From Planctomycetaceae bacterium (GTDB lineage Bacteria; Planctomycetota; Planctomycetia; Pirellulales; Thermoguttaceae): a stretch of 9,990 nucleotides of DNA. Below are positions 1-8,286 of this stretch, in pieces. The notes under the pieces were generated by a model. The model was not told where the DNA came from and made no database searches. It saw nothing but the letters and a program-made list of their open reading frames with translations. Location: positions 1 to 9,990 of the forward strand of contig JAIRLW010000196.1 in assembly GCA_031259095.1 (NCBI GenBank), in the 5' to 3' direction. The position numbers and the translations under genes were made by a program. Each line of letters opens with the position of its first letter. The stretch's first letter is position 1.

Positions 1-24
1 TCTCCCTATTATCTCTTTCGTACT

Positions 25-65
25 AAAAAAAACAAGGTAGGCGATGTTTCGCTGAAACATCGCCT
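25..65 (-). terminator. Candidate intrinsic terminator (minus strand)
   Basis: A perfect 12-bp stem (39-50 with 54-65, loop 51-53) is followed on the minus strand by six bases and then eight consecutive U (32 to 25). The six-base gap between stem and U-run is longer than ideal. It would end a minus-strand transcript passing through the nested repeats at 66-169, or act as an attenuator for a minus-strand gene beyond the window edge. In the plus direction no T-run follows the stem. Confidence 0.35.
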
Positions 66-169
66 CGGCGATAGCCGACTTGCCTCTGTGTTCGGTAGGA
101 AATCGGAAAACCAAACGGCAGGCAACACTAATTGCCGTCCGTACACAGGGTCATAGTCGGCTAACGCCG
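66..169. repeat. Nested inverted-repeat (structured) segment
   Basis: Two outer arms, 66-79 and 156-169, are complementary over 14 bp with one mismatch. Inside them 86-95 and 139-148 pair over 10 bp with one mismatch, and 115-120 pairs with 133-138 (ACGGCA/TGCCGT); ggcaa/ttgcc at 121-125/132-136 is an alternative inner pairing. The right outer arm also folds locally (GTCGGC at 156-161, GCCGAC at 166-171). This nesting is seen directly. It could be a structured RNA, read most plausibly on the minus strand because a hairpin and U-run follow in that direction, or a palindromic mobile repeat. I recognise no known RNA family. A 99-codon minus-strand frame crosses it (9-308), but its composition looks dictated by the palindromes. 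Confidence 0.4.
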
Positions 170-263
170 ACGCGACCGTGGGTAAAAACCCTTTGGCAAA
201 AGGTCGCCCTGAGATTGACCAGACAACATCCCAAAAATATGAAATAATCAGAAATATTTTACT

Positions 264-276
264 CGATTTCAATCGA
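264..276. repeat. Short palindromic motif CGATTTCAATCGA
   Basis: This motif differs by one base from CGATTTCAGTCGA in the element downstream of flhB and by two from CGATTTTAGTCGA upstream of flhB. It lies about 40 bp before the fhs start. It may be a degenerate copy of the same palindrome family or a chance match in AT-rich DNA. Confidence 0.3.
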
Positions 277-317
277 CATGAGCCGATTTCATCCTTTTTT
301 TGCAACACTCACTAAAA

Positions 318-2036
318 ATGTCCCGATCTTACCTTTCCGATCTTGAAATTGCACGGCAAACGACCATGACGCCGATTGACCGTATCGCTGAAAAAATTGG
401 TCTGCAAAGCGATCAAATCGAATGTTACGGACGTTTCAAAGCCAAAATTTTGCTTGAAACGATTAATCAAGAAAGTCAAAAAAATCAGGAACATCAGCGG
501 AATCAACACGATTCGCATTCCGACGGTCATCTCATTTTGACCACTGCGTTGAGTCCCACACCGGCAGGGGAAGGGAAAACAACAACCAGTGTTGGATTAA
601 CGGACGGTTTAAACCGGATTGGTAAAAAAGCAGTGGTTTGTCTTCGTGAACCGTCGCTTGGTCCTAGTTTTGGAATGAAGGGTGGCGCGGCTGGCGGCGG
701 TTATGCTCAGGTTGTTCCGATGGAAGACATTAACCTGCATTTCACCGGCGATCTGCACGCCATTTCAACCGCTCATAATCTTTTGGCAGCCGTTCTCGAT
801 AATCACCTCCATTTCAGTAACGCCCTTCGTCTGGATACGCGGCGTATTGCTTGGAATCGCGTTGTCGATCTGAACGACCGAGCGTTACGGAAAATTGTTG
901 TCGGTCTTGGCGGTGCGGCTTATTCGGTTCCGCATGAATCGAGTTATGATATTACGGTTGCCTCTGAAGTTATGGCGATTTTTTGTCTCAGCAATTCTAT
1001 TTTTGAACTTAAAGAACGGTTAGGCAAAATCATTGTCGGTTACACGACGGACGGCGAACCGGTTACGGCGTCGCAATTGCTTTGTCATGGAGCGATGGCG
1101 GCGTTGCTCAAAGATGCGCTCAAACCTAATCTGGTGCAAACGCTTGAAGGTAATCCGGCATTGATTCACGGCGGTCCTTTTGCCAATATCGCTCACGGCT
1201 GTAACAGTGTGTTGGCAACAAAACTGGCGTTGAAACTGGCAGATTATGTTGTTACGGAAGCGGGATTCGGCGCGGATCTTGGAGCGCAAAAGTTTTTTGA
1301 TATTAAATGTCGTCAAGCCGGTCTTAAACCGAGTGCGGTGGTGATGGTGGCAACTGTCCGCGCGCTCAAATATCACGGCGGCGTTGAACTGAAAGATTTA
1401 ACGCAACCAAATCTTAACGCCCTGATTTCCGGTTTTGCCAATTTGCGTAAACATCTTGAAAATTGCCGACTCTACGGAGTTCCAACAGTCGTGGCGATCA
1501 ATTCTTTTCCAACCGATACCGAAGAAGAAACACAATTAATCATTAAAAAATGTTCGGAAATCGGCGTCCGAGCCGCTAAGTCGGAACATTGGGCGCGCGG
1601 CGGAGTTGGAGCGGAAGAATTGGCGCGAACGATTGTGGAAACTATCGACCAAGAACCTTCAACGTTCAAACCGCTTTATCCCAATGAAATGCCGATTCTC
1701 GAAAAAGTCGAAACCGTTTGCCGAAAAATTTACGGAGCCGACCGGATTACTGTGGAAAAAAATGTACGGAAAAAGTTTGAACAATTTGAGGCGTTGGGGT
1801 TTGGTCATTTTCCGGTTTGTATTGCTAAGACGCAGTATTCGTTTTCGGCGGATCCTTCGTTACGGAATCATCCGACCGGATTCGATATTCCCATCCGCGA
1901 CGCACGAATTTCCGCCGGCGCCGGATTTATCGTTGTATTAACTGGCGAAATCATGACCATGCCGGGATTATCAAAATCGCCTGCCGCAGAACGTATCGAT
2001 ATTGACGAACATGGTCAAATCACCGGTTTGTTTTAA
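318..2036 (+). CDS. fhs: Formate-tetrahydrofolate ligase
   Basis: The 572-residue protein is expected to make 10-formyl-tetrahydrofolate from formate, ATP and THF in the cytoplasm, feeding purine synthesis and the one-carbon pool. Visible family signatures are the P-loop [10 protein letters not shown] (residues 81-90), [11 protein letters not shown] (119-129) and [12 protein letters not shown] (344-355); the known enzymes are about 555-560 residues. The ATG at 318 is chosen over an in-frame TTG at 300 because [14 protein letters not shown] resembles the usual N-terminus; there is no clear Shine-Dalgarno site. Between the first helix and the P-loop (residues about 51-71) lies a Gln/Asn/His-rich insert of roughly a dozen residues that ordinary Fhs lacks. 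mntP starts 24 nt downstream on the same strand, so co-transcription is likely. Identity is firm; only the exact start is uncertain. Confidence 0.97.
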   Translation: MSRSYLSDLEIARQTTMTPIDRIAEKIGLQSDQIECYGRFKAKILLETINQESQKNQEHQRNQHDSHSDGHLILTTALSPTPAGEGKTTTSVGLTDGLNRIGKKAVVCLREPSLGPSFGMKGGAAGGGYAQVVPMEDINLHFTGDLHAISTAHNLLAAVLDNHLHFSNALRLDTRRIAWNRVVDLNDRALRKIVVGLGGAAYSVPHESSYDITVASEVMAIFCLSNSIFELKERLGKIIVGYTTDGEPVTASQLLCHGAMAALLKDALKPNLVQTLEGNPALIHGGPFANIAHGCNSVLATKLALKLADYVVTEAGFGADLGAQKFFDIKCRQAGLKPSAVVMVATVRALKYHGGVELKDLTQPNLNALISGFANLRKHLENCRLYGVPTVVAINSFPTDTEEETQLIIKKCSEIGVRAAKSEHWARGGVGAEELARTIVETIDQEPSTFKPLYPNEMPILEKVETVCRKIYGADRITVEKNVRKKFEQFEALGFGHFPVCIAKTQYSFSADPSLRNHPTGFDIPIRDARISAGAGFIVVLTGEIMTMPGLSKSPAAERIDIDEHGQITGLF

Positions 2037-2043
2037 TTTTGGT

Positions 2044-2050
2044 AGAAAGG
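2044..2050 (+). promoter_or_regulatory. Ribosome binding site deciding the mntP GTG start
   Basis: AGAAAGG lies 10 nt before the GTG at 2061. It is a recognisable purine-rich site in a window where several genes lack one, and it supports the non-ATG start. Confidence 0.6.
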
Positions 2051-2060
2051 TTTAATTCTT

Positions 2061-2627
2061 GTGGGTTTATTAGAAATTGTTTTAATTGCCGTCGGGTTGG
2101 CAATGGACGCTTTTGCGGTATCAATCACATTGGGTTTATCCGCAAAAAAACTAACACTAACGGAAATAATTATTCCAGGCGTGTATTTTGGTTTCTTTCA
2201 ATTCCTTATGCCGTTGGCGGGATATTTTGCGGGTATTTATTTTGCCAATAAAATCGAAAATTTAGATCATTGGATTGCCTTTGCGTTACTTGGACTTATT
2301 GGCGGAAAAATGATCAAAGACAGTTTTTCAAAAGAAAATAGAAAAGAAAAGATAGATAAAAATTCGTTTGGGTTTATCAACATGTTCATGTTAGCGGTTG
2401 CCACCAGTATTGACGCCTTGGCAATCGGCGTAACCTTTGCCTTCTTCAGAGTTCCTATCTATACCGCCGTACTCATCACCGGAACAATAACATTTTTTAT
2501 CGCAATGTGCGGCGTAATCATCGGCAATATATTCGGAACAAAATTCAAATCAAAAGCGGAATTGCTAGGCGGAACAGTTCTTATCCTAATTGGAATAAAA
2601 ATGGTGATTGAACACACGTTATTTTAA
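2061..2627 (+). CDS. mntP: Manganese efflux pump MntP
   Basis: This 188-residue inner-membrane protein, the same length as E. coli MntP, exports Mn(II). It is almost entirely hydrophobic, with about six membrane segments arranged as two homologous halves. The paired signatures are GLAMDAFAVSI (residues 12-22) and ATSIDALAIGV (114-124), placing aspartates at D16 and D118 as in the E. coli protein, plus G25. A short charged loop rich in Lys and Glu (about 86-101) separates the halves. The start is GTG, supported by AGAAAGG upstream and by the N-terminus matching the family. It sits 24 nt behind fhs, leaving no room for a yybP-ykoY manganese riboswitch directly ahead of it; any manganese control would have to act on the fhs promoter or elsewhere. 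Confidence 0.95.
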   Translation: MGLLEIVLIAVGLAMDAFAVSITLGLSAKKLTLTEIIIPGVYFGFFQFLMPLAGYFAGIYFANKIENLDHWIAFALLGLIGGKMIKDSFSKENRKEKIDKNSFGFINMFMLAVATSIDALAIGVTFAFFRVPIYTAVLITGTITFFIAMCGVIIGNIFGTKFKSKAELLGGTVLILIGIKMVIEHTLF

Positions 2628-2670
2628 ACATCCGCCGAATATCTCTACTCGAAACGATATTCCTTTTACC

Positions 2671-2693
2671 TGAAAATTCGGTTTTCATTTTTT
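2671..2693 (+). terminator. Weak candidate terminator after mntP
   Basis: TGAAAA (2671-2676) pairs with TTTTCA (2682-2687) around a 5-nt loop, followed by six T. The stem is A/T-rich and therefore weak. It lies 44 nt past the mntP stop, within the 257-bp space between convergent genes, where I see nothing else convincing. A small ATTCT/AGAAT hairpin at 2851-2863, near the end of the opposing gene, lacks a T-run in either direction. Confidence 0.35.
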
Positions 2694-2884
2694 GTTAGAA
2701 TTTCAAACTGTCAAGGAATTCCATTGAATAATTACGAAAATTGTACCAGAGAAATCGGATAGGGAATTTTTAAAAGATACTTTTTTTATTTTCACTCAGA
2801 GATTACAGAGGCGAGTTGTTCTCAACTATTTGCGTTTTTTGAGAATGCCTATTCTTCGAGAATATCTATTCGTTTCTCTGATTC

Positions 2885-3508
2885 TCAGATAAATCTTTTT
2901 GCCAACGTCACAGCGGCACTGGCGTTATCGCTGTAACCGTCGGCTCCGATTTGTCGGGCAAATTCATCGGTTACCGGCGCTCCTCCCACTAATACTTTAG
3001 ACGTGGCACGGAGTCCATCGCTTTCTAATTTTTCAATCACTTTTTTCATTTGCGGCATTGTGGTGGTCAACAGTGCGGACATGGCAATAATTGTTCCTTC
3101 CCGTTCTTTGGCGGCGGCAACGAATTTTTCCGGCGAAACATCAACGCCAAGATCAATCACTTCAAAACCGCCGCCCTCAAACATCGACGCCACAAGATTC
3201 TTGCCAATATCGTGAAAATCACCTTGAACCGTTCCAATCGCAATCCGTCCGATTTTTTCCACGCCGGAATTTTTCAGTAACGGGTTGAGAATTTTCATGG
3301 ATTCCTGCATCGCCCGAGCGGAAATCAAAAGTTCCGGTACAAAATACTCATTCGCCTCGAACAGATGACCAACCTCTTCCATCGCAGGAATCAAATGTTC
3401 GTCCATAATCGCTTGCGGCGATGTTCCGGCTTCAATCAGTTGATTAACCGCCTGTAACGCCGCGCCGGTATCTCCGTCAATGACACTTTGAGAAAGCAAT
3501 GAAAACAT
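2885..3508 (-). CDS. Methyltransferase cognate corrinoid protein (B12-binding)
   Basis: The 207-residue cytoplasmic protein has the MtbC/MttC/MtaC layout. A helical cap domain (about 1-85) is followed by a Rossmann-like cobalamin domain (about 86-207). The B12 motif is present: D97-x-H99-x-x-G102 (GDFHDIGKNL, with H99 as lower axial cobalt ligand), S144-x-L146 and the GG pair at 175-176. Such proteins carry a methyl group between a substrate-specific methyltransferase (methylamines, methanol or methoxy compounds) and a THF- or CoM-directed methyltransferase. No partner methyltransferase or reactivator is visible in the window, so the substrate cannot be named. The ATG at 3508 has no Shine-Dalgarno site. 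It is convergent with mntP and 140 bp downstream of the AAA ATPase gene on the same strand. A methyl-THF link to Fhs is plausible but inferred. Confidence 0.9.
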   Translation of the reverse strand: MFSLLSQSVIDGDTGAALQAVNQLIEAGTSPQAIMDEHLIPAMEEVGHLFEANEYFVPELLISARAMQESMKILNPLLKNSGVEKIGRIAIGTVQGDFHDIGKNLVASMFEGGGFEVIDLGVDVSPEKFVAAAKEREGTIIAMSALLTTTMPQMKKVIEKLESDGLRATSKVLVGGAPVTDEFARQIGADGYSDNASAAVTLAKRFI

Positions 3509-3517
3509 GTTTTTTTA

Positions 3518-3552
3518 GTTAATGGTTAATGGTTAGTAGTAAATAGTTACAC
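3518..3552. repeat. Heptamer tandem repeat
   Basis: Five consecutive 7-bp units beginning with GT run gttaatg, gttaatg, gttagta, gtaaata, gttacac. The first two are identical and the rest decay. It lies 9 bp upstream of the corrinoid gene start, inside its probable leader or promoter, and might vary in copy number by slippage. Confidence 0.5.
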
Positions 3553-3648
3553 TTATTTTTACCTTTACGTAACTTGGCGAAACCAGTTTACAGTATAACA
3601 CAATTTTTTCTCATGATCAATATCAATACTTTGCAAAATCTGTTTTCG

Positions 3649-5037
3649 TTAACGGATTTTGATCTCTATCGGATATTTTTGCTCTTCATAAACCAAACAA
3701 AGATCAAGACGTCCCGAACCTGCCGCCATATCACGAATGATCAGACCGCCGCCGTTGATAACTCGTTGCAAAAACGCCATCAAAATCAAATGCGGCGCCG
3801 CTTCCTGATAGTCATAACGTTTTATCCATATCGGACTATGTTCACGCCAAAACTGTTGAAAATCACGCATCAGGAAATTCATGTCAATACGTCTGTCTTG
3901 GGTCAGATAACGGGGAATTTGATAAGGATATTCAGATTGTTGCAATTCGCTTTGGGTGATCGAGGATAACTTACGGACAATCACTTCCGCGTAAATCGGG
4001 TTCGACGGTCTTATCTGCGCGTTGTCCACACGAATCAATCCTAAATCTTTTATGTATAAAAAATCATCCGATTCCTTGTCAATAAAACCATCGCCAAGAA
4101 TCATCGGCTCTATTACCTTGCGAACACGTTCTTCTTTTAATCGTTCAAGCAAACTGTCAATATGCGTCGGACGATTGAGAATAATGTTCTGGATGGCTTC
4201 GTTCACTAACTCCGGCGTTACAGGTTTTTGGTAGTCCGGCGGTAGTATCTCCACTATTATTTCGCGAGCAACAGCATTAACCAGCCAAGGTTGTCCCTGA
4301 GTTTGTTCCCAAACTAAATCTATCGCATCGTCTTCGCATCGTTGTCCGGTTTCGGCGGTATGCTGATGATACAGTTGTATAATTTCATCTTTCGTGAAAT
4401 TTTGCAATGTCAAAGATTTTGTGACAATATTAAATGGACTTGCACTGCCCAATGTTGCGCTGTCAGGACGTACTTTTGCTTTATAGTCTCGAATATTACG
4501 CATACCGACTAATGCTGCGGAATGGACAAATGGCGTAATGCTGCGGTCATTATAACCGTCGCGCAGTTGTCGTAAAAAAGTGATTAGCATTCCTTCGCTA
4601 AGACAATCCGCTTCGTCAAATAAAATCACCAACGGTTTGTCCAAACTTTTGACAAAATTCATCAAAAACAGGGTCAAAAGCACTAAAGGTCTGTTTTTTT
4701 TATCTCGCTCGTAACTTTCATCGTATGTAAAAGGTATTGATGACATTTTTTGTAAAGCAAGAACAATGCAATCAAAAATCAAAAGAATACCGCGTTCCGG
4801 CTCAACAACATTTTGAGTTTTCTCAAGCGAACAATACAGCGAATAATATTTCCCTTCGGCATTAAGCCGTTTGGACAAATCCTGCAAATAAGTTGTCTTC
4901 CCGCTTTGACGCGCCGCGTGAATCACAAAATATTGCTCATCGTCTATCAACTGTTCCACGCCTTGCAAACGGGTGGAGGCGTTGATCATATAATGCCTTG
5001 CGCTGTTACAAGGACCGGCGATGTTAAAATATCTCAT
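3649..5037 (-). CDS. AAA-type ATPase with truncated C-terminal PD-(D/E)XK-like domain
   Basis: The 462-residue protein opens with RYFNIAGPCN, typical of a multi-copy bacterial AAA ATPase family of unknown role. Walker A lies at AARQSGKTT (residues 41-49) and Walker B at VILFDEAD (137-144). A sensor-like segment follows at 173-185, then a winged-helix-like region at about 305-355 with the recognisable LGLIRV...SNPIYAEVI pattern. The C-terminus begins a nuclease-like fold: GRLDL (D445) and then IEIK (E458-x-K460). The stop falls two residues after the lysine, where relatives normally continue for several dozen residues, so the protein is C-terminally clipped; no continuation is recognisable in any frame over the next 100 bases. 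ATG at 5037 is preferred over an upstream in-frame ATG (5073) because it matches the family N-terminus. There is no Shine-Dalgarno site. Function is unknown; a mobile or defence-like role is speculation. Confidence 0.85.
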   Translation of the reverse strand: MRYFNIAGPCNSARHYMINASTRLQGVEQLIDDEQYFVIHAARQSGKTTYLQDLSKRLNAEGKYYSLYCSLEKTQNVVEPERGILLIFDCIVLALQKMSSIPFTYDESYERDKKNRPLVLLTLFLMNFVKSLDKPLVILFDEADCLSEGMLITFLRQLRDGYNDRSITPFVHSAALVGMRNIRDYKAKVRPDSATLGSASPFNIVTKSLTLQNFTKDEIIQLYHQHTAETGQRCEDDAIDLVWEQTQGQPWLVNAVAREIIVEILPPDYQKPVTPELVNEAIQNIILNRPTHIDSLLERLKEERVRKVIEPMILGDGFIDKESDDFLYIKDLGLIRVDNAQIRPSNPIYAEVIVRKLSSITQSELQQSEYPYQIPRYLTQDRRIDMNFLMRDFQQFWREHSPIWIKRYDYQEAAPHLILMAFLQRVINGGGLIIRDMAAGSGRLDLCLVYEEQKYPIEIKIR

Positions 5038-5237
5038 CGTTATTAAAAAATTAAAATTATTCCCAGCGTTCACAGACCGATTGTTCGTTTAGGTAATCAA
5101 AAGTAGGCGATCTTTTCTCTTGAAAAGTTATCTAATCTACATCATGCCAGTTGAGTATTTTAATTACATAGACACCAACAGGCAATGCCTCTCACATTCC
5201 TTTTGTCCCTATCATTCCTTATTCTCATTTTAACGAA

Positions 5238-5252
5238 TTTTTAGAGGTTTCC
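5238..5252. repeat. Solo copy of the TTTTTAGARGTTYCC end motif
   Basis: TTTTTAGAGGTTTCC resembles the right end of the element upstream of flhB (TTTTTAGAAGTTCCC, 8233-8247) at 13 of 15 positions. No palindrome accompanies it, so it may be a relic end. It lies between the AAA ATPase start and the sigma-54 unit. The preceding stretch from 5038 holds only a weak 6-bp hairpin at 5112-5127 and no gene that I can see. Confidence 0.3.
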
Positions 5253-5261
5253 GGCTAGGAT

Positions 5262-5312
5262 ATATCACAGTTTTCTATCAAATATCACGGTTTAATCCAT
5301 GAAATATCACGG
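5262..5312 (+). promoter_or_regulatory. Three ATATCACRG direct repeats, likely activator sites
   Basis: ATATCACAG (5262-5270), ATATCACGG (5282-5290) and ATATCACGG (5304-5312) are spaced 20 and 22 bp apart, about two helical turns, so they would face the same side of the DNA. They lie roughly 90-140 bp upstream of the predicted sigma-54 transcription start, the usual place for enhancer-binding-protein sites. The repeats are seen directly; the activator role is inferred from position. No regulator gene is in the window. Confidence 0.6.
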
Positions 5313-5372
5313 CAAGATTTAGAATTATTAGAATTACATGGATAAAATACCGGTTTTTGACTCATTTTCAAA

Positions 5373-5389
5373 TTGGCACGGTAATTGCA
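5373..5389 (+). promoter_or_regulatory. Sigma-54 (-24/-12) promoter
   Basis: TTGGCACGGTAATTGCA matches the RpoN consensus TGGCACG-N4-TTGCW essentially perfectly. The invariant GG (5375-5376) and GC (5387-5388) are separated by exactly 10 bases. Transcription should start near 5400, giving a leader of about 55 nt before the mini-prepilin gene. Sigma-54 promoters need an AAA-type enhancer-binding protein, fitting the repeats upstream. Confidence 0.85.
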
Positions 5390-5440
5390 ATTATGATCAT
5401 TGTCGTTTGTCTTACCGCTACCAATTTCATTTCAAAAAAC

Positions 5441-5446
5441 AAAGGA
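5441..5446 (+). promoter_or_regulatory. Ribosome binding site of the mini-prepilin gene
   Basis: AAAGGA lies 8 nt before the ATG at 5455. This is one of the better Shine-Dalgarno sites in the window and supports real translation of the short gene. Confidence 0.65.
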
Positions 5447-5454
5447 ATTGAAAC

Positions 5455-5652
5455 ATGAAAACGAAACAACGCACTGTCAAAAAATTTTCCCGTAAAAGCG
5501 TTGCCCAACCAATTGTTTTTGCAAAACGACTTCCTAATGGTCGGCTTCGGTCCGGCGGTTCACGAAAAATTAAGCACGGATTCACTTTGATCGAACTTCT
5601 GGTTATTATTGCCGGAATCCATATTTTTATTTCGTTGTTTTTGCCTTGGTGA
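5455..5652 (+). CDS. 65-residue miniature prepilin-like protein
   Basis: The product has a long, strongly basic leader (residues 1-42, over a dozen Lys/Arg), then a type IV prepilin cleavage site HG/FTLIELL with Gly42 before the cut and Glu47 at mature position +5. A hydrophobic helix follows and the protein ends at LFLPW. Cleavage by a prepilin peptidase would leave a 23-residue peptide that is essentially only the membrane helix. Planctomycete DUF1559 pilin-like proteins share this segment but usually continue after LLLP with AVQAAREAARR and a large globular domain, which is absent here. It is either a purpose-made mini-pilin or membrane peptide, or a truncated DUF1559 gene. An intact sigma-54 promoter, ribosome site and terminator argue that it is still expressed. 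It stands alone, with rny convergent on the other strand. Confidence 0.75.
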   Translation: MKTKQRTVKKFSRKSVAQPIVFAKRLPNGRLRSGGSRKIKHGFTLIELLVIIAGIHIFISLFLPW

Positions 5653-5681
5653 AAACACGACGATTTTACGGTGTTTTTTTT
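5652..5681 (+). terminator. Intrinsic terminator of the mini-prepilin gene
   Basis: AAAACAC (5652-5658) pairs with GTGTTTT (5671-5677), extended by an inner CG/CG pair with a small bulge. The T-run spans 5674-5681. The hairpin begins on the last base of the stop codon, so the transcript would be only about 280 nt. The T-run overlaps the end of the convergent rny gene; on the minus strand the same stem could end rny more weakly (four U). Confidence 0.75.
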
Positions 5682-7239
5682 ATTTGGCCATTTCGACAAA
5701 ACGGGTTTCACGGATTACGGTAACTTTGATTTCACCGGGGAATTGAACTCGTTCCGTCAAAGAGTGGGCAATATCGCGGCAAATTTTGGCGGCTTCTTCG
5801 TCGGTAGATTGTAGGGCGTTGAGAAGTACCCGCATTTCACGTCCTGCCTGAACCGCATAAGCCTGTTCGACTCCCGGAAATTCGTTGGCGATTGCTTCCA
5901 ACTCTTCCATGCGCCGAACATAATTTTCCAACGATTCCCGACGTGCTCCGGGGCGTGAAGCGCTGCACGCATCGGCTGCCGCAACAATAATGGTGTACGG
6001 ATAATCGATTTTCGGGTCTTCGTGATGTCCCAACGCCGCCTGAACCACTTCCAACGGTTCGCCATAACGTTTCAACAAATCCGCGCCGATTTTCGGATGT
6101 CCGCCTTCCGTTTCGTGATCCACGGACTTACCGATATCGTGCAACAACCCGCATCGCCGTGCCAGTTTTTCGTTGAGCCCCAGTTCGACCGCCATCAAAC
6201 CGGAAAGGAATGCCACTTCAATCGCATGACGAAGAACATTTTGACTGTAACTCGTTCGGAAATGCAACCGACCAAGAAGATTGATTGTCCGTTCATTTAA
6301 CCCGAAAAGGTCCACTTCCTGAACCGCTTCCTGTCCGGCTTTTTGAATAAACGTTTGAATTTCACGGTTGGTCTCGCCGACAATTTCTTCGATTCGCGAA
6401 GGATGAATTCGTCCGTCGGCAATCAATCGGTTCAACGCCAAACGCGCCACTTCACGCCGAATTGGATCAAAACCGCTCACAATAACCACTCCCGGCGTAT
6501 CATCAATAATCATGTCCACTCCGGTTGCTTTTTCAAAGGTCCGTATATTACGACCTTCACGACCAATAATCCGTCCTTTCATATCGTCGTTTGGAATGTC
6601 AACCGTACAGGTCGTGGATTCGGCCGTGTGCGGAGCGGCATAACGTTGCATCGCACCAAGCAAAATATTACGGCTAAGAACTTCACAACGTTCTTTCAAC
6701 TGTTTTTCATAACGAAGAATCAAGGTACCGGTTTCTTCGTTGAGTTCTTTTTCAAGGTGCTGGAGCAATCTTTCGGTGGCTTCTTCACGGCTTAAACCGG
6801 AAAATTCATGGAGAGTTAAACGTTCTTTTTCGATTAATTTTGAAAGTTCTTCGCCGCGACGATTGGCGTCCGCAATCCGTTCGGTCAATTTGCGTTGAGT
6901 GTTTTCAACGAGTTTTTCCAATTTACGCTGCTCTTCCGCCTGTTTGTCGAGAACATCTTGACGTTTATCGAGAAAACGTTCCCGATCATGGAGTTCTTGC
7001 CGGATTTTTCGGAATTCGTTTTCATTTTCCTCTTTTAGTTGGATTGATTTTTCCTTAACCCGAAGTTCCGCATCGCGGAGGGTGCTTTCAGCGTCGAGTT
7101 CGGCGCGGCGTAAGATTTCTTTCGCTTTGATACCCGCGTCCGCCTGACGACGAGCATCCACAAAACGCACACAAAGAAAAGTCGCAATAATTGAGAAAAC
7201 CGATGCGACTACGATCATGATCCAGTATATTGTTTCCAT
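5680..7239 (-). CDS. rny: Ribonuclease Y
   Basis: RNase Y is a membrane-anchored endoribonuclease that starts decay of many mRNAs. The 519-residue product has the full family layout and length (about 520 in B. subtilis). An N-terminal membrane helix (about 4-24) leads into a long charged coiled coil (about 28-190), then a KH domain with [12 protein letters not shown] (222-233), then an HD domain with the metal-binding pair H367-D368 in LLHDIGK and the downstream LGHHED (403-408). ATG at 7239 is chosen because the next 22 residues form the anchor and AAGGG lies 8 nt upstream; an in-frame start at 7305 would add a non-conserved tail before the helix. It converges on the mini-prepilin gene, with stop and terminator overlapping. 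A gene-free stretch of 1 kb lies upstream. Confidence 0.97.
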   Translation of the reverse strand: METIYWIMIVVASVFSIIATFLCVRFVDARRQADAGIKAKEILRRAELDAESTLRDAELRVKEKSIQLKEENENEFRKIRQELHDRERFLDKRQDVLDKQAEEQRKLEKLVENTQRKLTERIADANRRGEELSKLIEKERLTLHEFSGLSREEATERLLQHLEKELNEETGTLILRYEKQLKERCEVLSRNILLGAMQRYAAPHTAESTTCTVDIPNDDMKGRIIGREGRNIRTFEKATGVDMIIDDTPGVVIVSGFDPIRREVARLALNRLIADGRIHPSRIEEIVGETNREIQTFIQKAGQEAVQEVDLFGLNERTINLLGRLHFRTSYSQNVLRHAIEVAFLSGLMAVELGLNEKLARRCGLLHDIGKSVDHETEGGHPKIGADLLKRYGEPLEVVQAALGHHEDPKIDYPYTIIVAAADACSASRPGARRESLENYVRRMEELEAIANEFPGVEQAYAVQAGREMRVLLNALQSTDEEAAKICRDIAHSLTERVQFPGEIKVTVIRETRFVEMAK

Positions 7240-8082
7240 AATGATTGCCCTTGAACGATCAGAGTTGAATCCTAAACAAAGCGGACCAATCAGGCGAAAA
7301 AGCAATCAAAAGAACCGAAAACATTGCACAAACCGGAAATTCCACCGATGTACAAACTCTTACTGGCACTACGTTCCCAAATATCCAGACGGAATAACCG
7401 GCGCCGCGTCGAAAAAGAAATTTTGACAAACACGCAAAAATTTCATCGGTTTCACACCGGCAAAGGAACCATTGACGGAAAAAACCATGAGATCGAAAAC
7501 AAAATAAAATGGGGCGGAATAACGTCTTGAAAATCAAAAAAGCAAGGGATATAACCTTAGTCCTCCGTTTTTTCAACACGGTTTTACTTACGGAGAGTTT
7601 TTGGAACTTCCTCAGAAAAAAAACCGACAGGAAATAAAAAATTTCGAGAAAAAACATGTGCGGGATGGGATTAATTAAATCGGATGCAGGTTAAATCAAA
7701 TGTCCGGCTTGCTCAAAAACTAACGCAAAGTCAATAACATGTTCACAGAAATTTTGATTGTCGCCGAATCGGCAACGCTCTTATCCGAAAGATTCTGTCA
7801 TCTTTTACGGTGATATGTTACTCATCTTCCTAAATTTCCTGCCAACTTCGGCAAAAAAGGATTAGACCTATTATAAAGAATTTTTTAAAACACTGCAACA
7901 TGTTTCGTAAAAAAAAGATAAAAGAGGAGCCGGTTGGAATTGGGGCAATTCGAAAGGCCAAATGATCTTAAAAAATTAGTCATTATTCAGTAGATTCATT
8001 CAACGTTTGTTCCCCAAAATGGGAAACCATCAGAAAAATTGCTCTTTATGATGGAGCAGTAATTCGCTATATTTCGCCGTTG

Positions 8083-8117
8083 ACGGAAACAGGACACGGA
8101 AACAGAACATGGAAACG
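8083..8117. repeat. 13-bp tandem repeat, about 2.7 copies
   Basis: The units are acggaaacaggac (8083-8095), acggaaacagaac (8096-8108) and a partial third unit atggaaacg (8109-8117). They lie just before the palindromic element upstream of flhB. No function is evident. Confidence 0.5.
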
Positions 8118-8137
8118 ATTTCGACAAAACTCTATTA

Positions 8138-8247
8138 AGGGAACTTCTAAAAACTCATTTTTTGATCGACCGAAATCGACTAAAATCGATTTTAGTCGAT
8201 TTCGGTTGATTTTAGTTGGTGAAGAAATAAGTTTTTAGAAGTTCCCT
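8138..8247. repeat. 110-bp long inverted-repeat element with 38-bp perfect palindrome
   Basis: The outer arms, 8138-8160 and 8225-8247, are complementary at 22 of 23 positions (AGGGAACTTCTAAAAACT at the left end). At the centre, 8169-8206 is a perfect 38-bp palindrome around TAAAATCGATTTTA. TATTA occurs directly before the left arm (8133-8137) and one base after the right arm (8249-8253), a possible but offset target duplication. The structure suggests a MITE-like non-autonomous element, or a very stable hairpin insulating flhB, whose ATG is 39 bp downstream. A related copy follows flhB. Confidence 0.75.
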
Positions 8248-8286
8248 ATATTAGTTAACCTTAATTAACTTAATTGAAAGTGCTTT

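Larger units (their letters stand above)
7240..8286. other. Gene-free stretch between divergent rny and flhB
   Basis: About 1.05 kb with no convincing gene on either strand. The longest frame (7259-7657, minus, 132 codons) is Phe/Cys/Arg-rich without domain character and reaches almost to the rny start. Small structures include CTCCGT (7563-7568) facing ACGGAG (7590-7595), followed by AGTTTTT, a hairpin that could terminate plus-strand transcription; TTTTTGGAACTTCCT (7598-7612), loosely like the repeat ends near flhB; and a 24-codon frame (7739-7813) of unknown meaning. A 13-bp tandem repeat and a 110-bp palindromic element close the stretch and are listed separately. The promoters for rny and flhB must lie here, but I cannot assign -35/-10 boxes with confidence. 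Confidence 0.6.
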